From a bacterium UBP1_UBA4783 (lineage in GTDB: Bacteria; Krumholzibacteriota; Krumholzibacteriia; Krumholzibacteriales; Krumholzibacteriaceae), in the NCBI GenBank assembly GCA_002403075.1, contig DHHB01000027.1:1-6573 (forward strand): a DNA stretch of 6,573 nucleotides, given 5' to 3'. The notes below the pieces were generated by a model, which saw only the letters and a list, made by a program, of their open reading frames with translations, was not told the origin of the DNA and ran no database searches. Below, one piece after another: positions 1 to 5,197 of the stretch. How positions within the stretch are numbered: the first letter of the stretch is position 1; the number at the start of each line of letters is the position of its first letter. The position numbers and the translations under genes were made by a program.

Positions 1-314
1 TCGTCGACATGGTCGGGGAACGCGGCGCGCGATTCCCCGTCGAGGGCTATTCGGGGGCGTCGTCGCCGGGGCTCGTCGCGCGCCTGTGGGGCGCCGCCGA
101 GGAGCTCGGCGTCGAGGCGTTCGAACGGCGCCGGGGCCCGGCGATCGTCGACGACCATCTGCCGTTCATCCAGGCCGGGCTCGCCGCCGTCGACATCATC
201 GATTTCGACTATCCGCACTGGCATACGCTCGCCGACACGCCGGACAAATGCGATCCGCGGAGCCTCGAGGCGGTCGGCCGCGTGCTCGTCCGCTTCCTCT
301 GGGGGGCGCGGTAG
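1..314 (+). CDS. M28-family glutaminyl-peptide cyclotransferase-like zinc protein, C-terminal fragment
   Basis: This is the 3' end of a gene that begins before the window. The open frame runs from base 3 through the window edge to a TAG at 312-314, giving about 104 residues. Seen in the sequence: it opens with V-D-M-V-G, then an I-V-D-D-H-L-P-F motif, then F-D-Y-P-H-W-H-T-L-A-D-T-P-D-K. Known of the family: in M28 metallopeptidases and the related glutaminyl cyclases, the Asp of the D-D-H segment is a catalytic residue and the His of W-H-T is a zinc ligand. The D-Y-P-x-W-H-T-x-x-D-T-P-D-K form is typical of bacterial glutaminyl-cyclase-like proteins, which turn N-terminal glutamine into pyroglutamate and are often exported. 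The N-terminal half, with any signal peptide and the other zinc ligands, lies outside the window, so cyclase versus aminopeptidase activity cannot be settled. It has no functional link to the following operon and is separated from it by 139 nt with hairpins. Confidence 0.85.
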   Translation, partial: VDMVGERGARFPVEGYSGASSPGLVARLWGAAEELGVEAFERRRGPAIVDDHLPFIQAGLAAVDIIDFDYPHWHTLADTPDKCDPRSLEAVGRVLVRFLWGAR

Positions 315-317
315 GGC

Positions 318-338
318 CGCCGGCCGAGGAGGCCGGCG
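318..338 (+). terminator. GC-rich hairpin just after the M28 gene stop
   Basis: A perfect 8-bp inverted repeat (318-325 with 331-338, arms CGCCGGCC and GGCCGGCG) surrounds a 5-nt loop GAGGA, starting 4 nt after the stop codon. No U-tract follows (the next bases are ATCCCCGT), so this is not a complete intrinsic terminator. It may protect the 3' end of the upstream mRNA or assist termination. The inverted repeat is certain; the function is inferred. Confidence 0.4.
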
Positions 339-363
339 ATCCCCGTCCGCCGCAAGATTTCCC

Positions 364-396
364 TTGCATTCGCCGCCGGCATGAGCTACCTATATC
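364..396 (+). promoter_or_regulatory. Possible weak promoter for rimP
   Basis: A TTGCAT hexamer (364-369) lies upstream of CTATATC (390-396), which resembles a -10 box. The spacing between them is 20-21 bp, longer than the usual 16-18, so the pairing is poor; TACCTA (387-392) has the right spacing but a poor match. If the TATATC box is used, transcription would start near 402-404, at the first bases of the terminator stem. Alternatively rimP is read from a promoter further upstream, or from TTTTAT (428-433) acting as a -10 without a recognisable -35. Confidence 0.33.
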
Positions 397-401
397 CCTG
401 T

Positions 402-433
402 GTGGGGCGCGGGTCGCCCCACTTTTGTTTTAT
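402..433 (+). terminator. Intrinsic terminator / likely attenuator in the rimP leader
   Basis: A perfect 8-bp GC-rich stem (402-409 with 415-422, arms GTGGGGCG and CGCCCCAC) closes a 5-nt loop CGGGT. It is followed at once by TTTTGTTTTAT (423-433), eight T in the first nine positions, which is a complete Rho-independent terminator. It lies 88 nt after the M28 stop and its U-tract ends about 20 nt before the rimP ATG. It could simply end the M28 transcript. However, almost no room for a promoter remains between it and rimP, so most rimP transcription would have to pass through it. Regulated or NusA-dependent termination in front of the rimP-nusA operon is known or proposed in other bacteria, which favours an attenuator role here. 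The terminator shape is seen; the regulation is inferred. Confidence 0.8.
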
Positions 434-442
434 CGCCGGCAC

Positions 443-447
443 GGGAG
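443..447 (+). promoter_or_regulatory. Ribosome binding site deciding the rimP start
   Basis: GGGAG lies 6 nt before the ATG at 454. The frame is open further upstream to a GTG at 400, but a start there would place the first codons inside the terminator hairpin and would lack a Shine-Dalgarno sequence. The ATG at 454 also gives the normal N-terminus of RimP. Confidence 0.75.
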
Positions 448-453
448 ATCCGC

Positions 454-978
454 ATGACGCTCGATCGAGGCATCGAAGAGCTCGTCGCTCGGGAGGTCGA
501 GGCGCTCGGGTACGAGCTCGTCAAAGTCGAGTTCTCCGTCGGAGGACGCCGCGGGACGCTTCGCGTCTTCGTCGATCGGGCGGACGCCGGGATCACGATC
601 GACGACTGCGTGCGCGTCACGAAATCGCTCGGACTCGCGCTCGACGGCGTCGAGGCGATGCCCGGGCCCTATACCCTCGAGGTGTCGTCGCCCGGATCCC
701 ACCGGCCGCTCGTGAAGAGAGCCCATTTCGAGCGCTTTCTCGGCGAGCGCGCGCGCGTCTCGCACCTCGACGAGACGGGAAAGCGCGAGACGGCGACCGG
801 CGCGATCGCGGCGGCGGGCGAGACGGCGGTGACGATCCGCGCCGAGGACGGGACTCGGACGATTCCGTACGAACGGATCCTCCGGGCGAACCTCCAGCCG
901 GACGACGGTCCGCCGCCGGAACCCAGCCGCGCGAGGCGCGGCAGGCGGGCCGGACGGCGCCCCCGACGGCGGGGATAA
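454..978 (+). CDS. rimP: Ribosome maturation factor RimP
   Basis: The product has 174 residues and acts in the cytoplasm in maturation of the 30S ribosomal subunit, where the family is known to assist binding of S12 and other proteins to 16S rRNA. Residues 1-80 form the N-terminal alpha/beta domain, with the typical L-G-Y-E-L-V-K-V-E start (18-26), G-T-L-R-V-F-V-D-R (34-42) and G-I-T-I-D-D-C (46-52). The signature Y-T-L-E-V-S-S-P-G ends at residue 81 and is followed by S-H-R-P-L rather than the more usual form with Asp or Glu before Arg-Pro-Leu. Residues 90-150 match the SH3-like C-terminal domain, ending in the I-x-x-A-N-L strand. Beyond that is an unusual Arg-rich tail (151-174, ten Arg in the last 16 residues) not needed for the fold. 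It is the first gene of the nusA-infB operon; the nusA promoter begins 6 nt after its stop. The start at 454 is set by GGGAG and by family length. Confidence 0.95.
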   Translation: MTLDRGIEELVAREVEALGYELVKVEFSVGGRRGTLRVFVDRADAGITIDDCVRVTKSLGLALDGVEAMPGPYTLEVSSPGSHRPLVKRAHFERFLGERARVSHLDETGKRETATGAIAAAGETAVTIRAEDGTRTIPYERILRANLQPDDGPPPEPSRARRGRRAGRRPRRRG

Positions 979-983
979 ACGTT

Positions 984-1012
984 TTGACTTTGGCGGTGCG
1001 CTGGCCTACAAT
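984..1012 (+). promoter_or_regulatory. Sigma-70-type promoter for nusA-infB
   Basis: TTGACT (984-989) and TACAAT (1007-1012) are separated by exactly 17 bp, and each matches the housekeeping consensus at five of six positions. This stands out in a GC-rich sequence and lies in the 66-nt gap between rimP and nusA. The expected start is near 1018-1020, giving a leader of about 25 nt that carries the nusA ribosome binding site. It would let nusA, infB and later genes be transcribed without passing the terminator in front of rimP. Confidence 0.8.
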
Positions 1013-1044
1013 GCGTCGATTAGCCGACAAGGGAGAAGGATGAG

Positions 1045-2712
1045 ATGAACGGCGGCTTCGTGGAAGCATTCGCGCAGATCATACGCGAGAAGAAAGTCGA
1101 AAAAAGCACGCTCGTCGAGATGATCAAGTCGAGCCTCGTCTCGGCGGGCAAGCGCAAGTACGGCCAGAACGCCGAGTTCCGCGTCGTTCTCGACGAATCG
1201 AAGGGGATGCTCGAGATATACCGCGTCTTCAAAATCGTCGACGAGGTCGCCGAACCGGCGGCGGAGCTGACGCTCCCCGACGCCAAGGCGATCGACAAAG
1301 GGGCGAAGGCGGGCGGCGAGATCGAGGTCTACATCTCCCTCGACGAGTTCGGCCGGAACGCCGTGCAGACGGCCAAGCAGGTTCTCATGCAGAAGGTCCG
1401 CGAGGCCGAGCGCGACCGCATCTACGACGAATACAAGGATAAGGTGGGGGTCATCGTCTCCGGCACCGTGCGCCAGGTCGACCGGGGCAACATACTCGTG
1501 AACCTCGGGCGCGCCGAGGCGTACCTGCCGCTCCGCGAGCAGATCCGCAAGGAACGGTACAACCAGGGAGACACGATCCGGGCCATCATCATCGAGGTGG
1601 ACAAGAACGCGAAGGGACCGCAGGTCACCCTCTCCCGAACGAGCGAGCAGTTCCTCCGCAAGCTGTTCGAGCAGGAGGTGCCCGAGATATTCGACGGCGA
1701 CGTCGAGATCAAGAGCATCGCGCGCGAGCCGGGCGGCCGATCGAAGATCGCCGTCCATTCCCGGAACGACAAGGTCGACGCCGTCGGTTCCTGCGTCGGC
1801 ATGAAGGGCTCCCGCGTCCAGGCGGTCGTGAACGAGCTTCACGGGGAGAAGATCGACATCGTAAGCTGGAACGAAGGCCAGAACGAGTTCGTCGCAAAGG
1901 CGCTCGCCCCCGCACGGGTTTCGTCGCTCCGCTTCAACGAGTCGGAGCACTCGGTGCTCGCGATCGTCGAGGACGACCAGCTCTCGCTCGCGATCGGCAA
2001 GGAAGGCCAGAACGTCCGCCTCGCGGCCAAGCTCACCGGCTGGAAGATCGATCTCATCACTATGAAAGAGATCGAGCGCCGCGACAAGCTCGACCAGAAG
2101 CTCCAGATGGATATATCCGAGATGTACGGCGTCACGCCGAAGATGTCGCAGAAGCTGAAGAGCATCGGCATCCTCACCGTCCAGAAGCTGCACAAGACGC
2201 CTCTCGACGATCTGCTCGAGATCGACGGCATCGGCGAGAAGACGGCGCAGAAGCTCAAGAACACGGCGGCCGAGACGATGGAGGAGCTCAACAAGGCGCT
2301 TGAGGAGCTGCTCGAGAAGGAGCAGCAGGAGACCGAGGAGGAGAAGCCGCTCTTCGACGAGTCGATATTCGGACCCGACGAGAAGGAAGAGAAGTCCGAG
2401 GCCCCGCTCACGGAGGCGGATCTCTTCAAGGATCTCGGCGACGAATCGTCGGGCGAGACGGAGGAGGGCGGCGACGCCGCCGAAGAGGAGACCGTCGGGG
2501 AGGAAACCTCCGAAGAGGAGCCCGGCGGTGAAGAGATCGAAGACGAAGAGGCCGGGGAGGAAGAGGCCGCCGAGGAAGAGACCGGCGATGACGAAGCCGC
2601 CGCCGGCGGCGTCCTCGACGAGGAAGCGGGCGGAGACGACGCGGGCGGGAGCGGCGCCGGGGAATCCGGCGACGAACCGGAAAACGCGCCCGATGACGAA
2701 TCCGCACGGTAG
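1045..2712 (+). CDS. nusA: Transcription termination/antitermination factor NusA
   Basis: The product has 555 residues and binds RNA polymerase and nascent RNA to control pausing, intrinsic termination and antitermination. Domains in order: N-terminal RNA-polymerase-binding domain (about 1-130), S1 RNA-binding domain (134-199, G-V-I-V-S-G-T-V-R through V-T-L-S-R), KH1 (about 205-275, with the G-M-K-G loop at 252-255), KH2 (about 280-345, with G-K-E-G at 318-321) and a helix-hairpin-helix region (about 355-410, I-D-G-I-G-E-K-T at 393-400). Residues from about 425 to the end form a long, disordered-looking acidic tail; 466-555 holds 41 Asp/Glu and a single Arg, and 480-519 is a degenerate ten-residue tandem repeat. 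The ATG is preceded by GGGAGAAGG (1031-1039). The gene probably has its own promoter (984-1012) and is 23 nt from infB, with no ylxR or ylxQ between. The identity is secure; the role of the tail is unknown. Confidence 0.98.
   Translation: MNGGFVEAFAQIIREKKVEKSTLVEMIKSSLVSAGKRKYGQNAEFRVVLDESKGMLEIYRVFKIVDEVAEPAAELTLPDAKAIDKGAKAGGEIEVYISLDEFGRNAVQTAKQVLMQKVREAERDRIYDEYKDKVGVIVSGTVRQVDRGNILVNLGRAEAYLPLREQIRKERYNQGDTIRAIIIEVDKNAKGPQVTLSRTSEQFLRKLFEQEVPEIFDGDVEIKSIAREPGGRSKIAVHSRNDKVDAVGSCVGMKGSRVQAVVNELHGEKIDIVSWNEGQNEFVAKALAPARVSSLRFNESEHSVLAIVEDDQLSLAIGKEGQNVRLAAKLTGWKIDLITMKEIERRDKLDQKLQMDISEMYGVTPKMSQKLKSIGILTVQKLHKTPLDDLLEIDGIGEKTAQKLKNTAAETMEELNKALEELLEKEQQETEEEKPLFDESIFGPDEKEEKSEAPLTEADLFKDLGDESSGETEEGGDAAEEETVGEETSEEEPGGEEIEDEEAGEEEAAEEETGDDEAAAGGVLDEEAGGDDAGGSGAGESGDEPENAPDDESAR
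2482..2601 (+). repeat. Degenerate 30-bp tandem repeat in the nusA acidic tail
   Basis: Four in-frame copies of a ten-residue unit (residues 480-519 of NusA) read E-E-E-T-V-G-E-E-T-S, E-E-E-P-G-G-E-E-I-E, D-E-E-A-G-E-E-E-A-A and E-E-E-T-G-D-D-E-A-A. At DNA level copy 1 agrees with copies 2 and 4 at about 22 of 30 positions. Weaker, decayed copies may extend to about 2661. It probably arose by slippage or unequal exchange in a low-complexity coding region. Confidence 0.6.
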
Positions 2713-2717
2713 GCACT

Positions 2718-2727
2718 GAAGGGAGAA
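2718..2727 (+). promoter_or_regulatory. Ribosome binding site deciding the infB GTG start
   Basis: GAAGGGAGAA contains GGGAG (2721-2725), 10 nt before the GTG at 2736. That GTG gives the conserved M-A-K-I-R-V-Y-E-L-S N-terminus of IF2, so it is preferred over any later start. Confidence 0.7.
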
Positions 2728-2735
2728 CCAGTCGC

Positions 2736-4874
2736 GTGGCCAAGATTCGCGTATACGAGCTGTCGCGTAAATACAACATCTCGAGCGATGCCCTCATCAA
2801 GATCCTCGTCAAGGAGGGGATCGCGGTCAAGAGCCACATGAGCACGGTCGAGGAACGCGTCGAGATTCTCATCGAGCAGCACCTGAGCCGCGTGAAGGCC
2901 GCGACGAAAAAGGAAGTCAAGAAGAAGGTCGAGAAGAAGAGGCCGCCGAAAGCGCCCCGTCCCCCGCGCGGGCGGAAGGAGCGCAAGCCCGAGAAGCGCA
3001 AGGAAGCCGATCAGAAGGCCGTGAAGGAAAGCGTCAAGCGCACGCTCGCGAAGCTCGACATCACGCGCAAGACCCGCCGCCGCAAGCACCGCGACGAGAC
3101 GACGGCCGTCGTCGAAGAGGAGAACGTCATCCGGCTGCCGGAGTTCGCGACCGTCGCCGAGGTCGCCGAGCAACTCAAGGCGGATCCGGTCGAGATCATC
3201 CAGAAGTGCCTCGGTCTCGGGCTCATGGTGACGATGAACCAGCGTCTCGCCGCCGACGTGATCAGGATGATCGCCGACGAATACGGATTCGCGGTGGAGT
3301 TCGCCGAGAGCTACGGGCATGAGCTCCTGCGCGAGAAACGCCGGGCGAAACCGGAACAGATGGCCGGCCGGCCTCCGGTCGTGACGATCATGGGGCACGT
3401 CGACCACGGCAAGACGTCGCTGCTCGACGCGATCCGGAAGAGCAAGATCATCGCCGGCGAGAAGGGCGGCATCACCCAGCACATCGGGGCGTACGAGGTC
3501 GACACGGGCCGCGGTCTCATCACGTTCATCGACACGCCGGGCCACGAGGCGTTCACCGCCATGAGGGCCCGCGGCGCGCAGGTCACCGATATCGTGATCC
3601 TCGTCGTCGCCGCGGACGACGGCATCATGCCGCAGACGATCGAGGCTATCAACCACGCCCGCGCCGCGGACGTGCCGCTCATCATCGCGATCAACAAGGT
3701 CGATCTTCCGCAGGCGAACGTCGAGCGCGTGAAGCGCGAGCTTCTCAAGCAGAACATCGTTCTCGAGGAATACGGCGGCAACGTGCAGGGCGTCGAGATC
3801 GCCGCCAAGCTCGGCACGAACATCGAGCGCCTGCTCGAGATGATCCTGTTTCAGGCGGAGCTCATGGATCTCAAGGCCGATGCCGAGGCGCCGGTCCGCG
3901 GGGTGGTGCTCGAAGCGCGGAAGGAGGAGGGACGCGGCAACGTCGTCACCGTCCTCATCCAGCAGGGCACGCTCCGGCTCGGGGACGTCTTCATCGCCGG
4001 AAACCATTACGGACACGTCCGCGCGCTCCTCAACGAGCGGGACAAGAAGATCGACGAGGCGCCGCCCTCGACGCCGGTGGTCGTCCTCGGATGCGCCGGG
4101 CTCCCGAACGCCGGCGAGAACTTCGTGCAGGTGGACGACGACCGCACGGCGCGGGAGATCGCCTTCAAGCGGCAGCAGTACCAGCGGGAGAAGGACCGCC
4201 GCGTCGTTCAGCGGATCACCCTCGACGATCTCTACAAGCAGATAAAGGAAGGCGCCGTCAAGGAGCTCCCGCTCATCATCAAGGCGGACATGGACGGCTC
4301 CGTCGGCGCGCTCATCGACAGCCTCTCATCGATCGAAAGCGACGAGGTCAAGATAAACATCATCCACCGCGGCGTCGGCGTCATCAACGAAAGCGACGTG
4401 CTGCTGGCGAGCGCGTCGAACGCCGTCATCATCGGATTCCATTCGAACGCGACGCCCCGGGCTCAGCAGCTCGCGAAATCGGAGAAGGTCGACCTCCGCC
4501 ACTACGACATCATCTACCGCGCCATCGACGACATCAAGGCGGCGATGGCGGGTCTCCTCGAGCCGGTCATCGTCGAGAAGGAGATGGGCGAGGCGGAGGT
4601 CCGCCAGGTGTTCAGCGTGTCGAAGGTCGGCGGCGTGGCCGGGTGCTACGTGCTTTCGGGCACCATCACGCGCAACGGCAAGGCGCGCGTGCGCCGCGGC
4701 GGCAACGTCATCCACCAGGGGGCGATCTCCTCCCTGAAACGCTTCAAGGACGACGTGCGGGAGGTCCAAGCGGGGTTCGAATGCGGGATCGGCGTGAGCG
4801 GATTCTCCGACTTCCGGGAAGGCGACAGGCTCGAAGCGTTCGTGGAAGAGGCCCAGAGCAAGAAGATCGAATAG
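2736..4874 (+). CDS. infB: Translation initiation factor IF-2
   Basis: The product has 712 residues and is the GTPase that places fMet-tRNA on the 30S subunit and promotes 50S joining. Residues 1-50 form a first IF2_N module. Residues 52-119 are a very basic linker (32 Lys/Arg, 8 Asp/Glu), and 131-188 form a second IF2_N module. The GTPase domain starts near 213 and shows G1 G-H-V-D-H-G-K-T (220-227), the switch-I G-G-I-T-Q-H (244-249), G3 D-T-P-G-H (266-270) and G4 N-K-V-D (320-323). G5 reads A-A-K (356-358) where S-A-K is usual, probably harmless. The beta-barrel domain II (about 385-475), domain III (about 505-600, with E-S-D-V-L-L-A-S-A-S at 552-561) and the C-terminal fMet-tRNA-binding domain (about 610-712, with E-C-G-I-G-V at 682-687) are complete. 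The length is close to that of Bacillus IF2 and shorter than the long E. coli form. The start is GTG, 23 nt after nusA. Confidence 0.98.
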   Translation: MAKIRVYELSRKYNISSDALIKILVKEGIAVKSHMSTVEERVEILIEQHLSRVKAATKKEVKKKVEKKRPPKAPRPPRGRKERKPEKRKEADQKAVKESVKRTLAKLDITRKTRRRKHRDETTAVVEEENVIRLPEFATVAEVAEQLKADPVEIIQKCLGLGLMVTMNQRLAADVIRMIADEYGFAVEFAESYGHELLREKRRAKPEQMAGRPPVVTIMGHVDHGKTSLLDAIRKSKIIAGEKGGITQHIGAYEVDTGRGLITFIDTPGHEAFTAMRARGAQVTDIVILVVAADDGIMPQTIEAINHARAADVPLIIAINKVDLPQANVERVKRELLKQNIVLEEYGGNVQGVEIAAKLGTNIERLLEMILFQAELMDLKADAEAPVRGVVLEARKEEGRGNVVTVLIQQGTLRLGDVFIAGNHYGHVRALLNERDKKIDEAPPSTPVVVLGCAGLPNAGENFVQVDDDRTAREIAFKRQQYQREKDRRVVQRITLDDLYKQIKEGAVKELPLIIKADMDGSVGALIDSLSSIESDEVKINIIHRGVGVINESDVLLASASNAVIIGFHSNATPRAQQLAKSEKVDLRHYDIIYRAIDDIKAAMAGLLEPVIVEKEMGEAEVRQVFSVSKVGGVAGCYVLSGTITRNGKARVRRGGNVIHQGAISSLKRFKDDVREVQAGFECGIGVSGFSDFREGDRLEAFVEEAQSKKIE

Positions 4875-4877
4875 GCC

Positions 4878-4885
4878 GAGGGAGG
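4878..4885 (+). promoter_or_regulatory. Ribosome binding site deciding the ylxP GTG start
   Basis: GAGGGAGG ends 7 nt before the GTG at 4893, a strong Shine-Dalgarno match at good spacing. That start gives the usual DUF503 N-terminus beginning with a short hydrophobic strand. Confidence 0.7.
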
Positions 4886-4892
4886 TCGCTCC

Positions 4893-5174
4893 GTGATCGT
4901 CGCGAGCCTCCGGGTCGAGATACACCTGCCGGGCTGCGCCTCTCTCAAGCAGAAACGATTCGTCCTCGCGAGCCTCAAGGCGCGGCTCCGGAACCGGTTC
5001 AACGTCTCCGTCTGCGAGAACGATTTCCAGGATACATGGCAGCGGAGCGAGCTCGCCGTCGCCGCCGCGGCGACGGACATGCGCGGCGCGCGGACGGTGT
5101 CGGATCAGGTCCTCGAATTTCTGGAGCGGGAACCGCGGATCGTGCTCTGCGGACACGAACGCAACTTTTACTGA
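4893..5174 (+). CDS. ylxP: DUF503 family protein YlxP
   Basis: A small protein of 93 residues, the usual length for DUF503. Seen in the sequence: an N-terminal strand M-I-V-A-S-L-R-V-E-I, the family signature S-L-K-Q-K-R (17-22), then R-F-N-V-S-V-C-E-N-D (35-44), W-Q-R (49-51) and an Ala-rich strand (54-60). Other members often read V-S-V-A-E-V-D near 38-44, so C-E-N-D is a local variation. The family is widespread and commonly sits between infB and rbfA, as here, which suggests a link to ribosome assembly or translation, but its molecular role is not established to my knowledge. It begins 18 nt after infB and ends 23 nt before rbfA, so it is very probably co-transcribed with both. A strong inverted repeat lies within it (5056-5076). 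Confidence 0.9.
   Translation: MIVASLRVEIHLPGCASLKQKRFVLASLKARLRNRFNVSVCENDFQDTWQRSELAVAAAATDMRGARTVSDQVLEFLEREPRIVLCGHERNFY
5056..5076. repeat. Perfect 9-3-9 inverted repeat inside ylxP
   Basis: Arms CCGTCGCCG (5056-5064) and CGGCGACGG (5068-5076) are separated by CCG. It encodes part of the Ala-rich strand of YlxP and could fold into a very stable hairpin in the mRNA about 120 nt before the rbfA start. No U-tract follows. It may be a by-product of alternating GCC/GCG alanine codons. Confidence 0.45.
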
Positions 5175-5197
5175 AACGCCGGCAGGCGGGATCGACG

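Noticed and set aside
375..440. GCCGGC copies at 375-380 and 435-440 as a possible long-range pairing around the terminator
   Set aside because: The 6-bp motif is self-complementary and frequent in this GC-rich DNA. If transcription starts near 402 the first copy is not even in the RNA.
400..453. An earlier GTG start for rimP at 400
   Set aside because: It would start within the terminator hairpin, without a Shine-Dalgarno sequence, and add residues that RimP proteins lack.
1006..2193. A 395-codon minus-strand open frame opposite nusA
   Set aside because: Mirror of NusA codons; Leu/Asp/Val/Arg-rich with no recognisable domain and no independent ribosome binding site support.
1839..4016. A 725-codon open frame on the minus strand across the nusA end and infB
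   Set aside because: It lies antisense to two certain genes, has the low-complexity composition (Ser runs opposite the Glu-rich tail, Leu/Asp/Val-rich elsewhere) expected of a shadow, and shows no motif. Long antisense frames are common in GC-rich coding DNA because codons giving antisense stops are rare.
4091..5197. Upstream in-frame extension of rbfA through infB and ylxP
   Set aside because: The extension is Arg/Gly/Pro-rich out-of-frame translation of infB and ylxP. RbfA homology begins at the ATG at 5198 with a nearby AGGCGGG.
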